Under the pieces are notes generated by a model that saw only the letters and a list, made by a program, of their open reading frames with translations, was not told the origin of the DNA and made no database searches. The position numbers and the translations under genes were made by a program. DNA of 64,000 bases from an uncultured Opitutaceae bacterium (GTDB taxonomy: Bacteria > Verrucomicrobiota > Verrucomicrobiia > Opitutales > Opitutaceae), in the NCBI GenBank assembly GCA_937889545.1, contig CALAOT010000071.1, positions 1 to 64,000 of the forward strand, in the 5' to 3' direction. Positions 31,192 to 39,765 of the stretch are shown piece by piece. How positions within the stretch are numbered: the first letter of the stretch is position 1; each line of letters starts with the position of its first letter.

Positions 31192-32396
31192 GCCCCCGCG
31201 CCCAAGGGTTCTTTCTGGCCGCCGTGCTTGCGGGCACGGGGCTGGGGATCGCCGTGCTCTACCGGCTTCGGCTCGCGCAGGGGGACGTCTTTCCGGCCTA
31301 TTCGTCGCTGCGGTCCGACCCGCTCGGAACCCGCGCCCTCTACGAGAGCCTGGCGAGGTTGCCGGGGCTGCGGGTGAAGCGCCGGTTTCAGGCGCTGGAC
31401 CGGCTCGCGGCGGGGACTCCGCGAACGATCGTCATTGCGGGCATGGACTCCGCCCAGTGGGGCGCCATTTCAACCAAGGAGTTCGGAGCGCTCGACGGCG
31501 CCGTCCGCGGCGGGAGCCGGCTCGTGCTGGCGTTGCGCGCGGATTTCAAGGGCGCGGCCAGCGACTCCCCCAAGGCGAATGCGCCGAAGGACAGGCCGGA
31601 AGGGGATGCCGTCAAGGGGGAGGACGCCGAGGACGCCCGCCGCCTCTGGCCGCGAGGAGCGGAGACGGCGCCGGCCAGGAAGGTGGCTCCGAATGCGGAC
31701 CTCAAGCAGCTGTGGGGCGTCAGCCTCTCGAAGCGCATCGAGCTTGGCCACGACAAGGGCGCGATGCTGGCGCCGGATGCCCCGCGCGAACTGCCGGGGA
31801 CCCTGCGCTGGAAGAGCGGCCTCTATTTCGGCGTCGAGGCCGGCGCGGCCTGGCGCGTCATCTACAGCGACTTGGACAACCCGGTGCTGATGGAGATGCC
31901 CTATGGCCGCGGGTCGGTCGTCGTCGCCGGCGACGCCTACTTTCTGAGCAATGAGGCGCTGCAAAACGACCGGGCCACCCGGCTCCTGGCATGGCTCGTA
32001 GGGCCAAATTCCCGGGTAGAATTCGACGAGAGCCATCTCGGCGTCGTGGAGAACGTCGGTGTCGCTGCGCTCGCTCGCCGCTATGGCATGGAAGAGGCCT
32101 TCGTCACCGTGCTGCTGCTCGCGCTTCTCTTCGTCTGGCGGCGGATGGCTCTCTTTGTGCCCGTGCCCCAGGAGCAAGCCGAGACGGTCTTCTCCAGCAG
32201 CCAGACCGCCGCGCTTGAGGCGCTCCTCCTGCGCTCGGTCCCCCCGGCCGAGCTGGTCGCCGTTTGCATGGCCGAATGGCGGCGCACGGCGCGGCCCTCG
32301 GAAATCGCCCGACTGGGGGGCGCGCATGCCCCCGTCCGGGGCGTCCCGGCGCCCGAGGCTTACAATGCCATCGTGCGGGGATTGCGCCGCAAATAG
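31188..32396 (+). CDS. DUF4350 membrane protein
   Basis: A 402-residue protein. One N-terminal helix (GFFLAAVLAGTGLGIAVLY) is followed by the DUF4350 region: YSSLRSDPLGTRALYESLARLPGLRVKRR, which is the family signature (S..ratp.Gt.alye.L). A long GATase-like or binding fold comes next, with MDSAQWGAIS, and then YGRGSVVVAGDAYFLSNEAL. A second helix (FVTVLLLALLFVWRRMALFVP) is near residue 305. The C-terminal part is cytoplasmic. An acidic insert at about 125-155 is rich in Lys, Glu and Asp. Part of the MoxR operon. Confidence 0.85.
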   Translation: MSPRAQGFFLAAVLAGTGLGIAVLYRLRLAQGDVFPAYSSLRSDPLGTRALYESLARLPGLRVKRRFQALDRLAAGTPRTIVIAGMDSAQWGAISTKEFGALDGAVRGGSRLVLALRADFKGAASDSPKANAPKDRPEGDAVKGEDAEDARRLWPRGAETAPARKVAPNADLKQLWGVSLSKRIELGHDKGAMLAPDAPRELPGTLRWKSGLYFGVEAGAAWRVIYSDLDNPVLMEMPYGRGSVVVAGDAYFLSNEALQNDRATRLLAWLVGPNSRVEFDESHLGVVENVGVAALARRYGMEEAFVTVLLLALLFVWRRMALFVPVPQEQAETVFSSSQTAALEALLLRSVPPAELVAVCMAEWRRTARPSEIARLGGAHAPVRGVPAPEAYNAIVRGLRRK

Positions 32397-32411
32397 GAAC
32401 CTCACACCAAT

Positions 32412-33377
32412 ATGAACACCAGCCCCGAATCGTTCAGCGCCACGCTCGCCGCCGCGCGCGCGGAAGTCGCCAAAGTCGTCATCGGACAGGAATCAGCCGT
32501 CGAACTCGCGCTGATCACCCTCCTCACGCACCAGCATGCGCTGATCGAGGGGGTGCCCGGCGTCGCAAAGACGCTGCTCGTGCGGACCCTCAGCCGCGTG
32601 CTCGGCGTGGACACCGGGCGCGTGCAGTTCACGCCCGACCTCATGCCCGCGGACATCACGGGCACGAACATATTCAACCTTCAGACGAACCAGTTCACGT
32701 TGATCCGGGGACCCCTGTTCACGGCCTTCCTCCTTGCGGACGAGATCAACCGCGCCCCGGCGAAGACGCAGTCGGCGCTGTTGCAGGCGATGCAGGAGCG
32801 CACGGTCACGATCGACCGGGAGACCTATGTCCTCGACGAGAACTTCACGGTCTTCGCCACGCAGAATCCCGCGGAGTCGGAGGGCACGTACCCCCTTGCG
32901 GAGGCGCAGAACGACCGCTTCATGGTGAGGATCAAGATGTCGCCGCCGGCCCGCGATGAGGAGCTGACCCTTGCACGGCGCATGATGGGCGCCGACACGC
33001 CCGAACGGGTGCTGGCCGCGGGCGGGCTGCGCCCCGTGCTGGCCGCGGGAGAGTTAACCGCACTCAGAGCCGGGCTCGACAACGTGCTCGTGCGCGACGA
33101 ACTCGCCGCCTACATGGTCGACCTGGTCCGGGCCACCCGGCAGCACGAGAGCGTGCTCGTCGGCGCGGGGCCGCGGGCCACGCAGGCGCTCATCCTCGGA
33201 AGCCGGGCCCGGGCCGCGCTCGAGGGCCGGGACTTTGTGACGCCGGACGACGCCCGCGGGCTCGCCGGACCGGTCCTTGAGCACCGGCTGGTCCTGCGCC
33301 CGGAATTCGAGATCGAGGGGCTGACGATCGAGGAGGTCGTGGCCCGCATCCTGGAGCAGGTGGCTGTGCCGCGGTGA
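32412..33377 (+). CDS. MoxR-family AAA+ ATPase
   Basis: A 321-residue MoxR-type AAA+ ATPase, thought to act as a chaperone for metal insertion or assembly of the neighbouring DUF58/membrane proteins. Walker A is GVPGVAKT (47-54); Walker B is LLADEINRAPAKTQSALLQAM (108 on). The sensor region is FATQNPAESEGTYPLAEAQNDRF, a hallmark of MoxR. The C-terminal lid contains RATQALILGSRARAALEGRDFVTPDD. Two genes overlap upstream and downstream within the operon; the start lies 15 bp after the DUF4350 stop. Confidence 0.96.
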   Translation: MNTSPESFSATLAAARAEVAKVVIGQESAVELALITLLTHQHALIEGVPGVAKTLLVRTLSRVLGVDTGRVQFTPDLMPADITGTNIFNLQTNQFTLIRGPLFTAFLLADEINRAPAKTQSALLQAMQERTVTIDRETYVLDENFTVFATQNPAESEGTYPLAEAQNDRFMVRIKMSPPARDEELTLARRMMGADTPERVLAAGGLRPVLAAGELTALRAGLDNVLVRDELAAYMVDLVRATRQHESVLVGAGPRATQALILGSRARAALEGRDFVTPDDARGLAGPVLEHRLVLRPEFEIEGLTIEEVVARILEQVAVPR

Positions 33378-33384
33378 ATGCGCC

Positions 33385-34719
33385 ATGAGCCTGGTGCCGA
33401 CCCAACGCCTGCTCTGGCTGGTCTTCGGCGCGGCGCTGCTCGCCGCGGTGGCGGGACCGCTGCCGGAATTCATGCCCGCATGGCTGCTGGGGCTCCTCGC
33501 GGTGGGCCTCGTGGCGCTCGGGGACCTGGCCGCGTGCCTTGCGGGCGCGAGGCCGCCGGATGTTTCACTCCCCCCCGTGGCCCGCTTTACAAGGGGCCGG
33601 ATGGCAGCGGTTAAGCTGACGTTTGCGAACCCGGGAGGCCTCGCCTGGCACATGCGCTTCGCGCTTGGTCTGCCGCCGGCGTTTGTGTCCCGCGACGAGG
33701 AATTGAGGGTGAATGTGCCGGCCGGGTCGTCCCGCGCGAGCATCGACTGGTTCTGCACGCCGGGCCGCCGCGGTCGTTTCAAGGCTGCGCTCGCCTGCGT
33801 CGAGACGGATTCGCGGCTCGGGCTTTGGCACATGCGGACGCGCCGCGAGCTGCCGTGCGAGATGCGGGTCTACCCGAATCTCTTCCTGGGCGCCGGGCAG
33901 CTCACGGCGCTGACGCTCGCGCGCGGGCAGGGTGGAATCCGCGTCCAGCGCACCATCGGGCGCGGACGCGAATTCGAGAAGCTTCGCGACTACCTTCCCG
34001 GCGACAGCTTCGACGAGATCCACTGGAAGGCCACGGCCAAGCGCAACCGGCCGATCACGAAGGTCTTCCAGGTCGAGCGCACCCAGGAGCTCTACGTGAT
34101 TCTCGACAGCTCGCGGCTGAGCGGGCGCCTGATCATGGAACGCGGGTTCTCGCAGACCGCGCTCGAGGGCTATCTCACCGCCGCCCTCGTCCTCATGCTC
34201 GCGGCTGAAAGGCAGGGAGACCGGTTCGGGCTCGTCGCGCACGACGATCTTGTCCGGGTGTTCCTGCGCGCGGGCCATAGCGAGGCACACTACGCTGCGT
34301 GCCGGGAGGCCGTCCTCACCCTGGAGCCGAGCGAGCACACGCCGGACATGGCCGAGATCGTGCGCCATCTCTGCACCCACCTGCGCAGGCGCGCGCTGCT
34401 CTTCTTCCTGACGGACCTTTCCGATCCGGTCCTGGCGGAGGATTTCGCGCGGCACGCGCGCGTGCTTTCCCGGCAGCATCTGGTCTTTGTCTGCCAGATG
34501 CGCGCGCTGGAGGTGGCGCCCCTCTTCCAAGGGGAGGATGTCGCCTCGGTGGGCGACGTCTACAGGCGGCTTGCCGGGCACCTCCGCTGGAGCGAGTTGC
34601 GGGGGCTCTCGCAGCGGCTCAAGCCGGCTGGCGTCACGGCGGAGCTGCTCAACCAGGACACCATGGCGGCGGAACTCGTGAGCCAGTACCTCCGGGTGAA
34701 GCGGAGGCAGGCGCTGTGA
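33385..34719 (+). CDS. DUF58 protein
   Basis: A 444-residue protein with two N-terminal membrane helices (about 10-50) and a long soluble part. The DUF58 signature is GREFEKLRDYLPGDSFDEIHWKATAKRNRP at about residues 192-221, where the R-x-Y-x-x-GD and W+a-A elements are clear. The distal part (about 235-435) is vWA-like, with LYVILDSSRLSG holding a degenerate DxSxS metal site. DUF58 proteins are usual partners of MoxR ATPases. It begins 7 bp after moxR and its stop overlaps the SpoIIM GTG. Confidence 0.93.
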   Translation: MSLVPTQRLLWLVFGAALLAAVAGPLPEFMPAWLLGLLAVGLVALGDLAACLAGARPPDVSLPPVARFTRGRMAAVKLTFANPGGLAWHMRFALGLPPAFVSRDEELRVNVPAGSSRASIDWFCTPGRRGRFKAALACVETDSRLGLWHMRTRRELPCEMRVYPNLFLGAGQLTALTLARGQGGIRVQRTIGRGREFEKLRDYLPGDSFDEIHWKATAKRNRPITKVFQVERTQELYVILDSSRLSGRLIMERGFSQTALEGYLTAALVLMLAAERQGDRFGLVAHDDLVRVFLRAGHSEAHYAACREAVLTLEPSEHTPDMAEIVRHLCTHLRRRALLFFLTDLSDPVLAEDFARHARVLSRQHLVFVCQMRALEVAPLFQGEDVASVGDVYRRLAGHLRWSELRGLSQRLKPAGVTAELLNQDTMAAELVSQYLRVKRRQAL

Positions 34720-35723
34720 TCGTAAACCTCGAGCGCTTCATCGCCCTGGAGCGGCCGCGGTGGGAGCGGCTCGATGCGATGCTGTCGCGGATCGCGGAGG
34801 ATCCGTGGCGGCGGCTCCCGTTCGACGAGGCCAGGGAGCTGGAGGGGCTCTACCAGCGCGCGTCCTCGGACCTCGCGCGCCTGGCAACCTTTGCGGCTGA
34901 GCCGGAGGCGCGCCGCTACCTGGAGAACATCGTCGCCCGCGGGTACACGGAGATACATGGGGCGCCGGAGGAAGCCAGGCGCTTCCGCGTGGGCCTGTGG
35001 CTGACGCGCACGCTCCCGGACACGTGGAGAAGGCGGGCCCGGGCCTTCTGGTTCGCGATGGCGCTGATGATGGCGGGCGCGGTCTTCGGGGGCGCGGCGA
35101 TCGCGCTCGATCCCGAGGCAAAGCCGGCGCTTATCAGGCTTCCCAACCTGCAGGGGGACCCCGCCGAACGCGTGGCCCATGAAGAAAGGGACCGCGGCAG
35201 GGGCCTTGCGGACCGCAAGGCGCGCTTCTCCGGCATGCTGATCACCAACAATACGCAGGTGACCCTCTTTGCGATGGCCCTCGGGATGACCTGGGGGATA
35301 GGAACGCTTGTGCTGATGCTTCAGAACGGCGTGATGGTCGGCGCCGTGGCCGTCGACTACGTCATGGCTGGGCAAACGAAATTTCTTCTAGGATGGCTGC
35401 TGCCGCACGGCGTGGTGGAGCTGCCCGCCATCCTGATGGGCGGGCAGGCGGGCTTCGTGCTTGCCGGGGCGCTGCTGGGGCGCGGCCAGCGCATGGGCGT
35501 GGCCGCGCGGCTGGGCGCGGTGAAGGCCGACGTGGTGACGCTTTGCTTCGGCGCAACGCTGATGCTCGTCTGGGCCGGCTTTGTGGAGGCGTTCTTTTCG
35601 CAATACCACGAGCCCGTGCTGCCTTATGCCGCGAAGATGGCCTTCGGTGCGTCGGAATTCGCGGCGCTGGCGCTCTACCTCGCAGTCGCGGGCCGCGAGG
35701 CCGCGGCGAAACCCCGGACATGA
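34716..35723 (+). CDS. SpoIIM-like (stage II sporulation protein M) membrane protein
   Basis: A 335-residue protein. The cytosolic start (about 1-105) has the helical WRRLDAMLSR-type region. Several transmembrane helices follow: AFWFAMALMMAGAVFGGAAIAL, the long LFAMALGMTWGIGTLVLMLQNG stretch with VMVGAVAVDYVM, and HGVVELPAILMGGQAGFVL, which is the conserved HG.-ELPA motif. This is the SpoIIM/UPF0259-like family, found outside spore formers next to RDD and MoxR genes; sporulation is not implied. GTG start at 34716 overlaps the DUF58 stop. Confidence 0.9.
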   Translation: MIVNLERFIALERPRWERLDAMLSRIAEDPWRRLPFDEARELEGLYQRASSDLARLATFAAEPEARRYLENIVARGYTEIHGAPEEARRFRVGLWLTRTLPDTWRRRARAFWFAMALMMAGAVFGGAAIALDPEAKPALIRLPNLQGDPAERVAHEERDRGRGLADRKARFSGMLITNNTQVTLFAMALGMTWGIGTLVLMLQNGVMVGAVAVDYVMAGQTKFLLGWLLPHGVVELPAILMGGQAGFVLAGALLGRGQRMGVAARLGAVKADVVTLCFGATLMLVWAGFVEAFFSQYHEPVLPYAAKMAFGASEFAALALYLAVAGREAAAKPRT

Positions 35724-36487
35724 ACGGGGAGCGCAGCGATGTATTGCACGTGCGCACCCCCGAGGGCGTGTCGTTTGTCTTTCGCGTCGCCAGCCCCGTG
35801 ATCCGGCTCGCCGCGCTCCTGGTGGACTGGGCCGTGGTGCTCGCGGCCTGGTCGGTGATCGCGACGTTTGTGCGCCTGCTCGCGATCTTGAGCGAGGACA
35901 TCACAGGCCTGGTGGGCATCATGTTGTACTTCGCCCTGTCGCAGGGCTACCGGATCGCGGCCGAATGGAGATGGAGGGGGCAGACCCTCGGCAAGCGGCT
36001 TCTCCACCTGCGCGTGGTGGACGAGCAGGGGCGGCGGCTCACATTCGAGCAGATCGTGATGCGCAATCTGCTGCGGTTTGTGGATGCGCTGCCCATGGCC
36101 TACATGGTGGGCGGCGCTGTTGCGCTCCTGAATCGGCGCGGCCAGCGGCTGGGCGACCTGGCGGCGGGCACGCTTGTCATCTGGGAGCCGGCCGAGCCGA
36201 TGCCGGACTTCGAGCTGCTGCGCGGCGAAAAATATAACTCATTGCGCGGGAACCTCCCTGTGGTTGCCCGCCTGCGCCAGTCCGTCGCGCCCGAGGCCGC
36301 CCGGGTGGCCTGGCAGGCCCTCGTCCGCCGGGACGAACTCGAGGCTGCCGCCCGGGTGCGGCTCTTCGCCGACCTGGCGGCGTATTTTCGCGCGAGGACT
36401 CGGGTGCCGGATGAGTTGGTGGAGGGCGTTTCGGACGAGCAGTTCGTGCGCAATGTAGTGGACGTGCTCTATGTGACCCGCGGGTAG
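35720..36487 (+). CDS. RDD-family membrane protein
   Basis: A 255-residue protein and the last gene of the operon. The RDD domain spans about 20-155: FRVASPVIRLAALLVDWAVVL, then WRGQTLGKRLLHLRVVDEQG and MRNLLRFVDALP, and finally RRGQRLGDLAAGTLVIWE, where the Arg-Gly and Gly-Asp motifs are seen. The C-terminal cytosolic region (about 165-255) is helical, a common extension in the RDD proteins of MoxR operons. It overlaps SpoIIM by ATGA. A second RDD gene opens the same operon. Confidence 0.92.
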   Translation: MNGERSDVLHVRTPEGVSFVFRVASPVIRLAALLVDWAVVLAAWSVIATFVRLLAILSEDITGLVGIMLYFALSQGYRIAAEWRWRGQTLGKRLLHLRVVDEQGRRLTFEQIVMRNLLRFVDALPMAYMVGGAVALLNRRGQRLGDLAAGTLVIWEPAEPMPDFELLRGEKYNSLRGNLPVVARLRQSVAPEAARVAWQALVRRDELEAAARVRLFADLAAYFRARTRVPDELVEGVSDEQFVRNVVDVLYVTRG

Positions 36488-36502
36488 GCCGCGGCGCCGG
36501 GT

Positions 36503-36532
36503 GGGCCGGCGGATGACCCGGATGGCCGGCCC
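36503..36532 (+). terminator. Stem-loop after the RDD gene
   Basis: GGGCCGGC (36503-36510) pairs with GCCGGCCC (36525-36532) across a 14-base loop, 16 bp after the operon's last stop. No T-tract follows, so a rho-independent terminator is not proven. Confidence 0.35.
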
Positions 36533-36586
36533 TGCGACTGGGGAGGGCGCAGATGCGATTTACGGGCTTGCCTTTCGCACGGATAC

Positions 36587-36600
36587 CGTTCAATTGAACG
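36587..36600. promoter_or_regulatory. LexA-type operator 1
   Basis: CGTTCAATTGAACG is a perfect 14-bp palindrome with the core GTTC-N4-GAAC, about 50 bp upstream of the VOC gene and its lexA operon. A TGTTC-N4-GAACA LexA motif has been described for Verrucomicrobia (recalled, not checked), and this core fits it. Confidence 0.75.
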
Positions 36601-36601
36601 C

Positions 36602-36615
36602 CATTCGATTGAACG
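36602..36615. promoter_or_regulatory. LexA-type operator 2
   Basis: CATTCGATTGAACG has the same GAAC half-site and a weaker ATTC left half (TTC-N4-GAA core). Its centre is 15 bp from that of operator 1, about one and a half helical turns. The two sites appear to be tandem LexA boxes that autoregulate the operon. Confidence 0.6.
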
Positions 36616-36647
36616 CTCCACAGCTGCCGCCTTAGAAATCCCCCGCC

Positions 36648-37001
36648 ATGGACCAGACAAACAAGATCATCTACGTCGAATTCCACGCATCCGACCTCGA
36701 GAAGACGAAGGCGTTTTTCGAAAAGGTGTTCGGGTGGGCATTCACGGACTACGGCCCCGACTACACCTCCTTCACCGACGGGCGGATTGCCGGGGGCTTC
36801 TTCCGTTCCGACAAGCGCGCGTCGGTGGCCGCAGGCAGCGCCTTGGTCGTCATCTTACACCCGCGGCTGGAGGAGGCCCTCCAGCGGGTCGCGGACCACG
36901 GGGGTAGGATCACGCAGGAGATCTTTTCATACCCCGGAGGCCGCCGGTTCCATTTCACGGAGCCGAGCGGCAACGAGCTGTCGGTGTGCTCGGAACCTTG
37001 A
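36648..37001 (+). CDS. VOC-family (glyoxalase/bleomycin-resistance-like) protein
   Basis: A 117-residue protein with the two-module VOC beta-alpha-beta fold: KIIYVEFHASDLEKTKAFFEKVFGW, then IAGGFFRSD and ALVVILHPRLEEALQRVADHGG, ending GRRFHFTEPSGNELSVCSE. Metal ligands expected for VOC enzymes are partly visible (Glu12-region, His, Glu near the end), so it may bind a metal. The role is unknown; members range from glyoxalases to antibiotic-binding proteins. It is the first gene after the LexA-type operators and ends five bases before lexA, so it should be SOS-controlled. Confidence 0.88.
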   Translation: MDQTNKIIYVEFHASDLEKTKAFFEKVFGWAFTDYGPDYTSFTDGRIAGGFFRSDKRASVAAGSALVVILHPRLEEALQRVADHGGRITQEIFSYPGGRRFHFTEPSGNELSVCSEP

Positions 37002-37006
37002 TCGCC

Positions 37007-37627
37007 ATGCTGACCGAGCGTCAGGAGCAGATCCTCGACTTCATCCGGCAGTTCCAGCGGGAGAAGGGCGTGCCGCCTTCCTCCCGGGAGATCCAGCGCA
37101 GGTTCCGCCTCGGCAGCCAGTCCACCGTGATCGGGCACCTGCGCGCTCTGGCGAACAAGGGGCAGATCGAGCAGTTGGCGGGCCGGACCTGGGGGCTCAA
37201 GGCCTCCGCGGTGCAGGCGCAGCTCTTCGAGATGCCTGTCTTCGGCACGATTCCAGCGGGGCTGCCGGCGATGCAGGAGCAGACGCCCGACGAGACGATC
37301 GCCGTCAGTCCCTCCGTCTTTGGCATCCGCCGGCCGGGGCCGCACCAGGTGTGGGCGCTCCGCGTGCAGGGCGACTCGATGGTCGACGCCCACATCATGG
37401 ACGGCGACCTGGCGGTGCTCGAGCGGCGCGAGCCGCGCGAGGGCGACATCATCGCGGCGCTCGTGGACGAGACCACCACGACGTTGAAGAGGCTTGTGCA
37501 CCTGCGCGGGCGCCCCGTGCTGCGCGCGGCGAACAGGCGCTATCGCGACATCGTGCCCGAGCGGCGGCTGGAATCGCAGGGCGTCCTGGTGGGGCTGATC
37601 CGCCGGGGCGCCGCCACGTCTCTATAG
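37007..37627 (+). CDS. lexA: SOS repressor LexA
   Basis: A 206-residue LexA. The N-terminal winged helix-turn-helix (1-65) contains MLTERQEQILDFI and PSSREIQRRFRLGSQSTVIGHL. The self-cleavage site is Ala84-Gly85 (TIPAG), with catalytic Ser124 (GDSM) and Lys161 (TTLKRL). All residues for RecA-stimulated autoproteolysis are present. The start at 37007 gives the canonical beginning five bases after the VOC stop. It should repress its own operon via the GTTC-N4-GAAC sites at 36587-36615. Confidence 0.96.
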   Translation: MLTERQEQILDFIRQFQREKGVPPSSREIQRRFRLGSQSTVIGHLRALANKGQIEQLAGRTWGLKASAVQAQLFEMPVFGTIPAGLPAMQEQTPDETIAVSPSVFGIRRPGPHQVWALRVQGDSMVDAHIMDGDLAVLERREPREGDIIAALVDETTTTLKRLVHLRGRPVLRAANRRYRDIVPERRLESQGVLVGLIRRGAATSL

Positions 37628-37637
37628 ATGAACGCCG

Positions 37638-38294
37638 GTGCTCCCTCCTCCCCAAACTGTCTCCGCGCTGCGGTCGCTTCTCGCCGTGCGCTTCCCGGAA
37701 AAGACCAGGGGGCCGAGCGGCGGCGTGTCTGCGGCGGTCCGCCCGATCGATGACGCTCTCGGGGGCGGGCTGCCCGCGGGGCGGCTGACGGAGCTCGTCT
37801 CGGCCGTCCCGAGCGGAGGGGGGCAGACGGTGGTCGCGAAATTGCTCTCGGCCACCCAGGCCGCACGGCAGCGGATGGCGCTCATCGACGGCGCGGACGG
37901 CTTTGCTCCCGAGGCCGTGCCGGCCGGCGTGCTGCGCCACCTCGTGTGGGTGCGCTGCCGCGCGCCCGAGCAGGCCTTCGCGGCTGCGGACATCCTCGTG
38001 CGCGACGGCAACTATGCCGCGGTCGTCCTCGACCTGCGCGGCTGCGCGGAGCGAATCCTGCGCAGGAGCCCCGCGTCGGCCTGGTACCGCCTGCAGCGGG
38101 CCGCCGAGGGCGGTTCCGTCGCGGTTCTCGTCCAAACGACGTCCCCCCTGGTGCCCGCTGTCCCGTGGAGACTCGTCCTCGATACGCCGCTGTCGCTGGC
38201 CGACGTCAGCGCACCGCGGGAAGACGTGGCCGACCGGCTCGCCGTCCGGACGGAACGGAGCCACGCCCAGGCGATCGAGGCGCTCGCCGGATGA
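37638..38294 (+). CDS. imuA: ImuA-like RecA-fold protein
   Basis: A 218-residue protein between lexA and imuB, the usual place of ImuA (SulA2-like), an accessory factor of the ImuA-ImuB-DnaE2 mutasome. The RecA-like fold is visible in IDDALGGGLPAGRLTELVSA. The P-loop is degenerate: VPSGGGQT (57-64) has Gln63 where the Walker A Lys would be, so ATP binding is doubtful. DNYAAVVLDLRG resembles Walker B. The start is GTG 37638; an ATG at 37628 lies in another frame. Overlaps imuB by ATGA. Confidence 0.85.
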   Translation: MLPPPQTVSALRSLLAVRFPEKTRGPSGGVSAAVRPIDDALGGGLPAGRLTELVSAVPSGGGQTVVAKLLSATQAARQRMALIDGADGFAPEAVPAGVLRHLVWVRCRAPEQAFAAADILVRDGNYAAVVLDLRGCAERILRRSPASAWYRLQRAAEGGSVAVLVQTTSPLVPAVPWRLVLDTPLSLADVSAPREDVADRLAVRTERSHAQAIEALAG

Positions 38295-39742
38295 ACTACG
38301 CGGTTCTTCTCGTGCCCGACTTCGCCCTGCACGCCCTGCGAAGGGGCGATGCCGGCCTTTGCGGCCGCGCCGTCGCGCTGGTGGCGGGCGATGGGCGCAA
38401 GGCCCGGGTTGCCGAGGTTTCCCCGGAGGCGCGCGCCGTCGCGCCGGGGCTTGCGGCGGCGCTCGCGATGTCCCGGTGCCCCGGGATCATCCTCAGGCAG
38501 CGCGATCCCGCCGCGGAGGTCGAGGCCCACAGGCTCCTCCTCGCCGCGGCATTCACGCTCGCGCCGCGCGTTGAGTCGACGCGCGGCGGATGCTGCACCG
38601 TCGACCTCCAGGGCGCCGATCCGGCGCGCACGCAGGCGGCCATGCGGCTCCTTGCCGCAGAACTGGCCGCGGCGGGGCTGCCGGCCCGGATCGGGGCCGG
38701 TCCGACGCCGCTTCTCGCCTCGTACGCCGCCCGGTGCGCGGACCCCGTTCTCGTCGTCCGCGACCCGGCGGCCTTCCTGGCGCCGCTGCCCCTTGCGTTC
38801 GCGGATCCGTCGCCCGGGCAGGATGAGATCCTGCGGGGCTGGGGGATCGGCACCCTGGGGGGATTGACCGCACTGCCGAAGGCCGAGGTCGGCCGGCGGC
38901 TGGGCGCGGAGGGCGTGCTCCTGTGGGAGCGGGCCGCGGGCGAGGCGGCCCGGGTCCTGCGCCTTGTCGAGCCCGCGAGAAGTTTTGCGGCCGAATGGGC
39001 CTACGAGCCCCCGGTCGAGTCGACCGAGCCGCTGCTCTTCAAGCTGCGGCGGTTCGCCGAGCGGGTCGCTCTCGAGCTCCGGGGCGCAGGCTTCGTCGCC
39101 GAGGGGCTCTCGCTCACCCTCCTCCTTGAGGACGGGACCGACCACCGCCGCGAGTTCCGCCTGCCGGAGCCGGGCGCGGATGTGGAGGGCTGGCTGCGCG
39201 TCCTCAACGCCCACCTGGGAACCCTCCGGACCGATGCCCGGGTCGCGGGCGTCCGGCTCGTGGCCGCCCCGGCGCGCCCGCCGGAGAAGCAGGACGGCCT
39301 GTTCGACACAGGCCTGCGCGACCCGGCCTCATTCTGGGAAAACATCGCGCGCATCGCGGCCATTGTCGGCGACGACCGGGTCGGCACGCCGGCGCCGGCC
39401 GACACCCACCGGCCGGACTCCTTCGTCCTGGAAAAGCCCGCCGAGGCCGTGGCCCCCTGCGCGGAGGCGCAGGTGCATCCCCCCTGCGGGCCGACCCTGC
39501 GCCGGTTCCGGCCTCCATGGCCCGTGCGCGTCGTCTGCGACGCGGGCGCGCCCGCCCGGCTGGAGGCAGGGCGGCTGGAGGGCGAGGTGTGCGCCGCGCT
39601 CGGCCCGTGGCGCTCCGAGGGCGACTGGTGGAAGCCGCAGGCGTGGGCCGTCGAAACCTGGCAGGTCGAGATGGCCGGGGGCGGCCTCTATCAGCTCGCC
39701 CGCTCGGACGGCGGCTGGTGCGTCGAGGGGATGCTGGACTAG
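38291..39742 (+). CDS. imuB: ImuB, Y-family polymerase-like mutasome subunit
   Basis: A 483-residue Y-family polymerase homologue lacking catalytic residues. The usual start of the active site (DMDxFFAxVE) is replaced by VPDFALHAL, and no SxDE motif is seen, as expected for ImuB, which acts as an adaptor. The fingers/palm/thumb order is still visible: AVALVAGDGRKARVAEVSPEARA, then the little-finger domain at about 240-340. The C-terminal tail should bind DnaE2 and the sliding clamp. PEKQDGLFD (about 335-343) is a candidate clamp-binding motif (QxxLF). Confidence 0.88.
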   Translation: MNYAVLLVPDFALHALRRGDAGLCGRAVALVAGDGRKARVAEVSPEARAVAPGLAAALAMSRCPGIILRQRDPAAEVEAHRLLLAAAFTLAPRVESTRGGCCTVDLQGADPARTQAAMRLLAAELAAAGLPARIGAGPTPLLASYAARCADPVLVVRDPAAFLAPLPLAFADPSPGQDEILRGWGIGTLGGLTALPKAEVGRRLGAEGVLLWERAAGEAARVLRLVEPARSFAAEWAYEPPVESTEPLLFKLRRFAERVALELRGAGFVAEGLSLTLLLEDGTDHRREFRLPEPGADVEGWLRVLNAHLGTLRTDARVAGVRLVAAPARPPEKQDGLFDTGLRDPASFWENIARIAAIVGDDRVGTPAPADTHRPDSFVLEKPAEAVAPCAEAQVHPPCGPTLRRFRPPWPVRVVCDAGAPARLEAGRLEGEVCAALGPWRSEGDWWKPQAWAVETWQVEMAGGGLYQLARSDGGWCVEGMLD

Positions 39743-39765
39743 CGGGGGCCCGGGGGAATTCCTCA

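Noticed and set aside
34716-35723. Sporulation function from the SpoIIM homologue
   Set aside because: SpoIIM-like genes are regular partners of MoxR/RDD operons in non-spore-formers, and no other sporulation gene is nearby.
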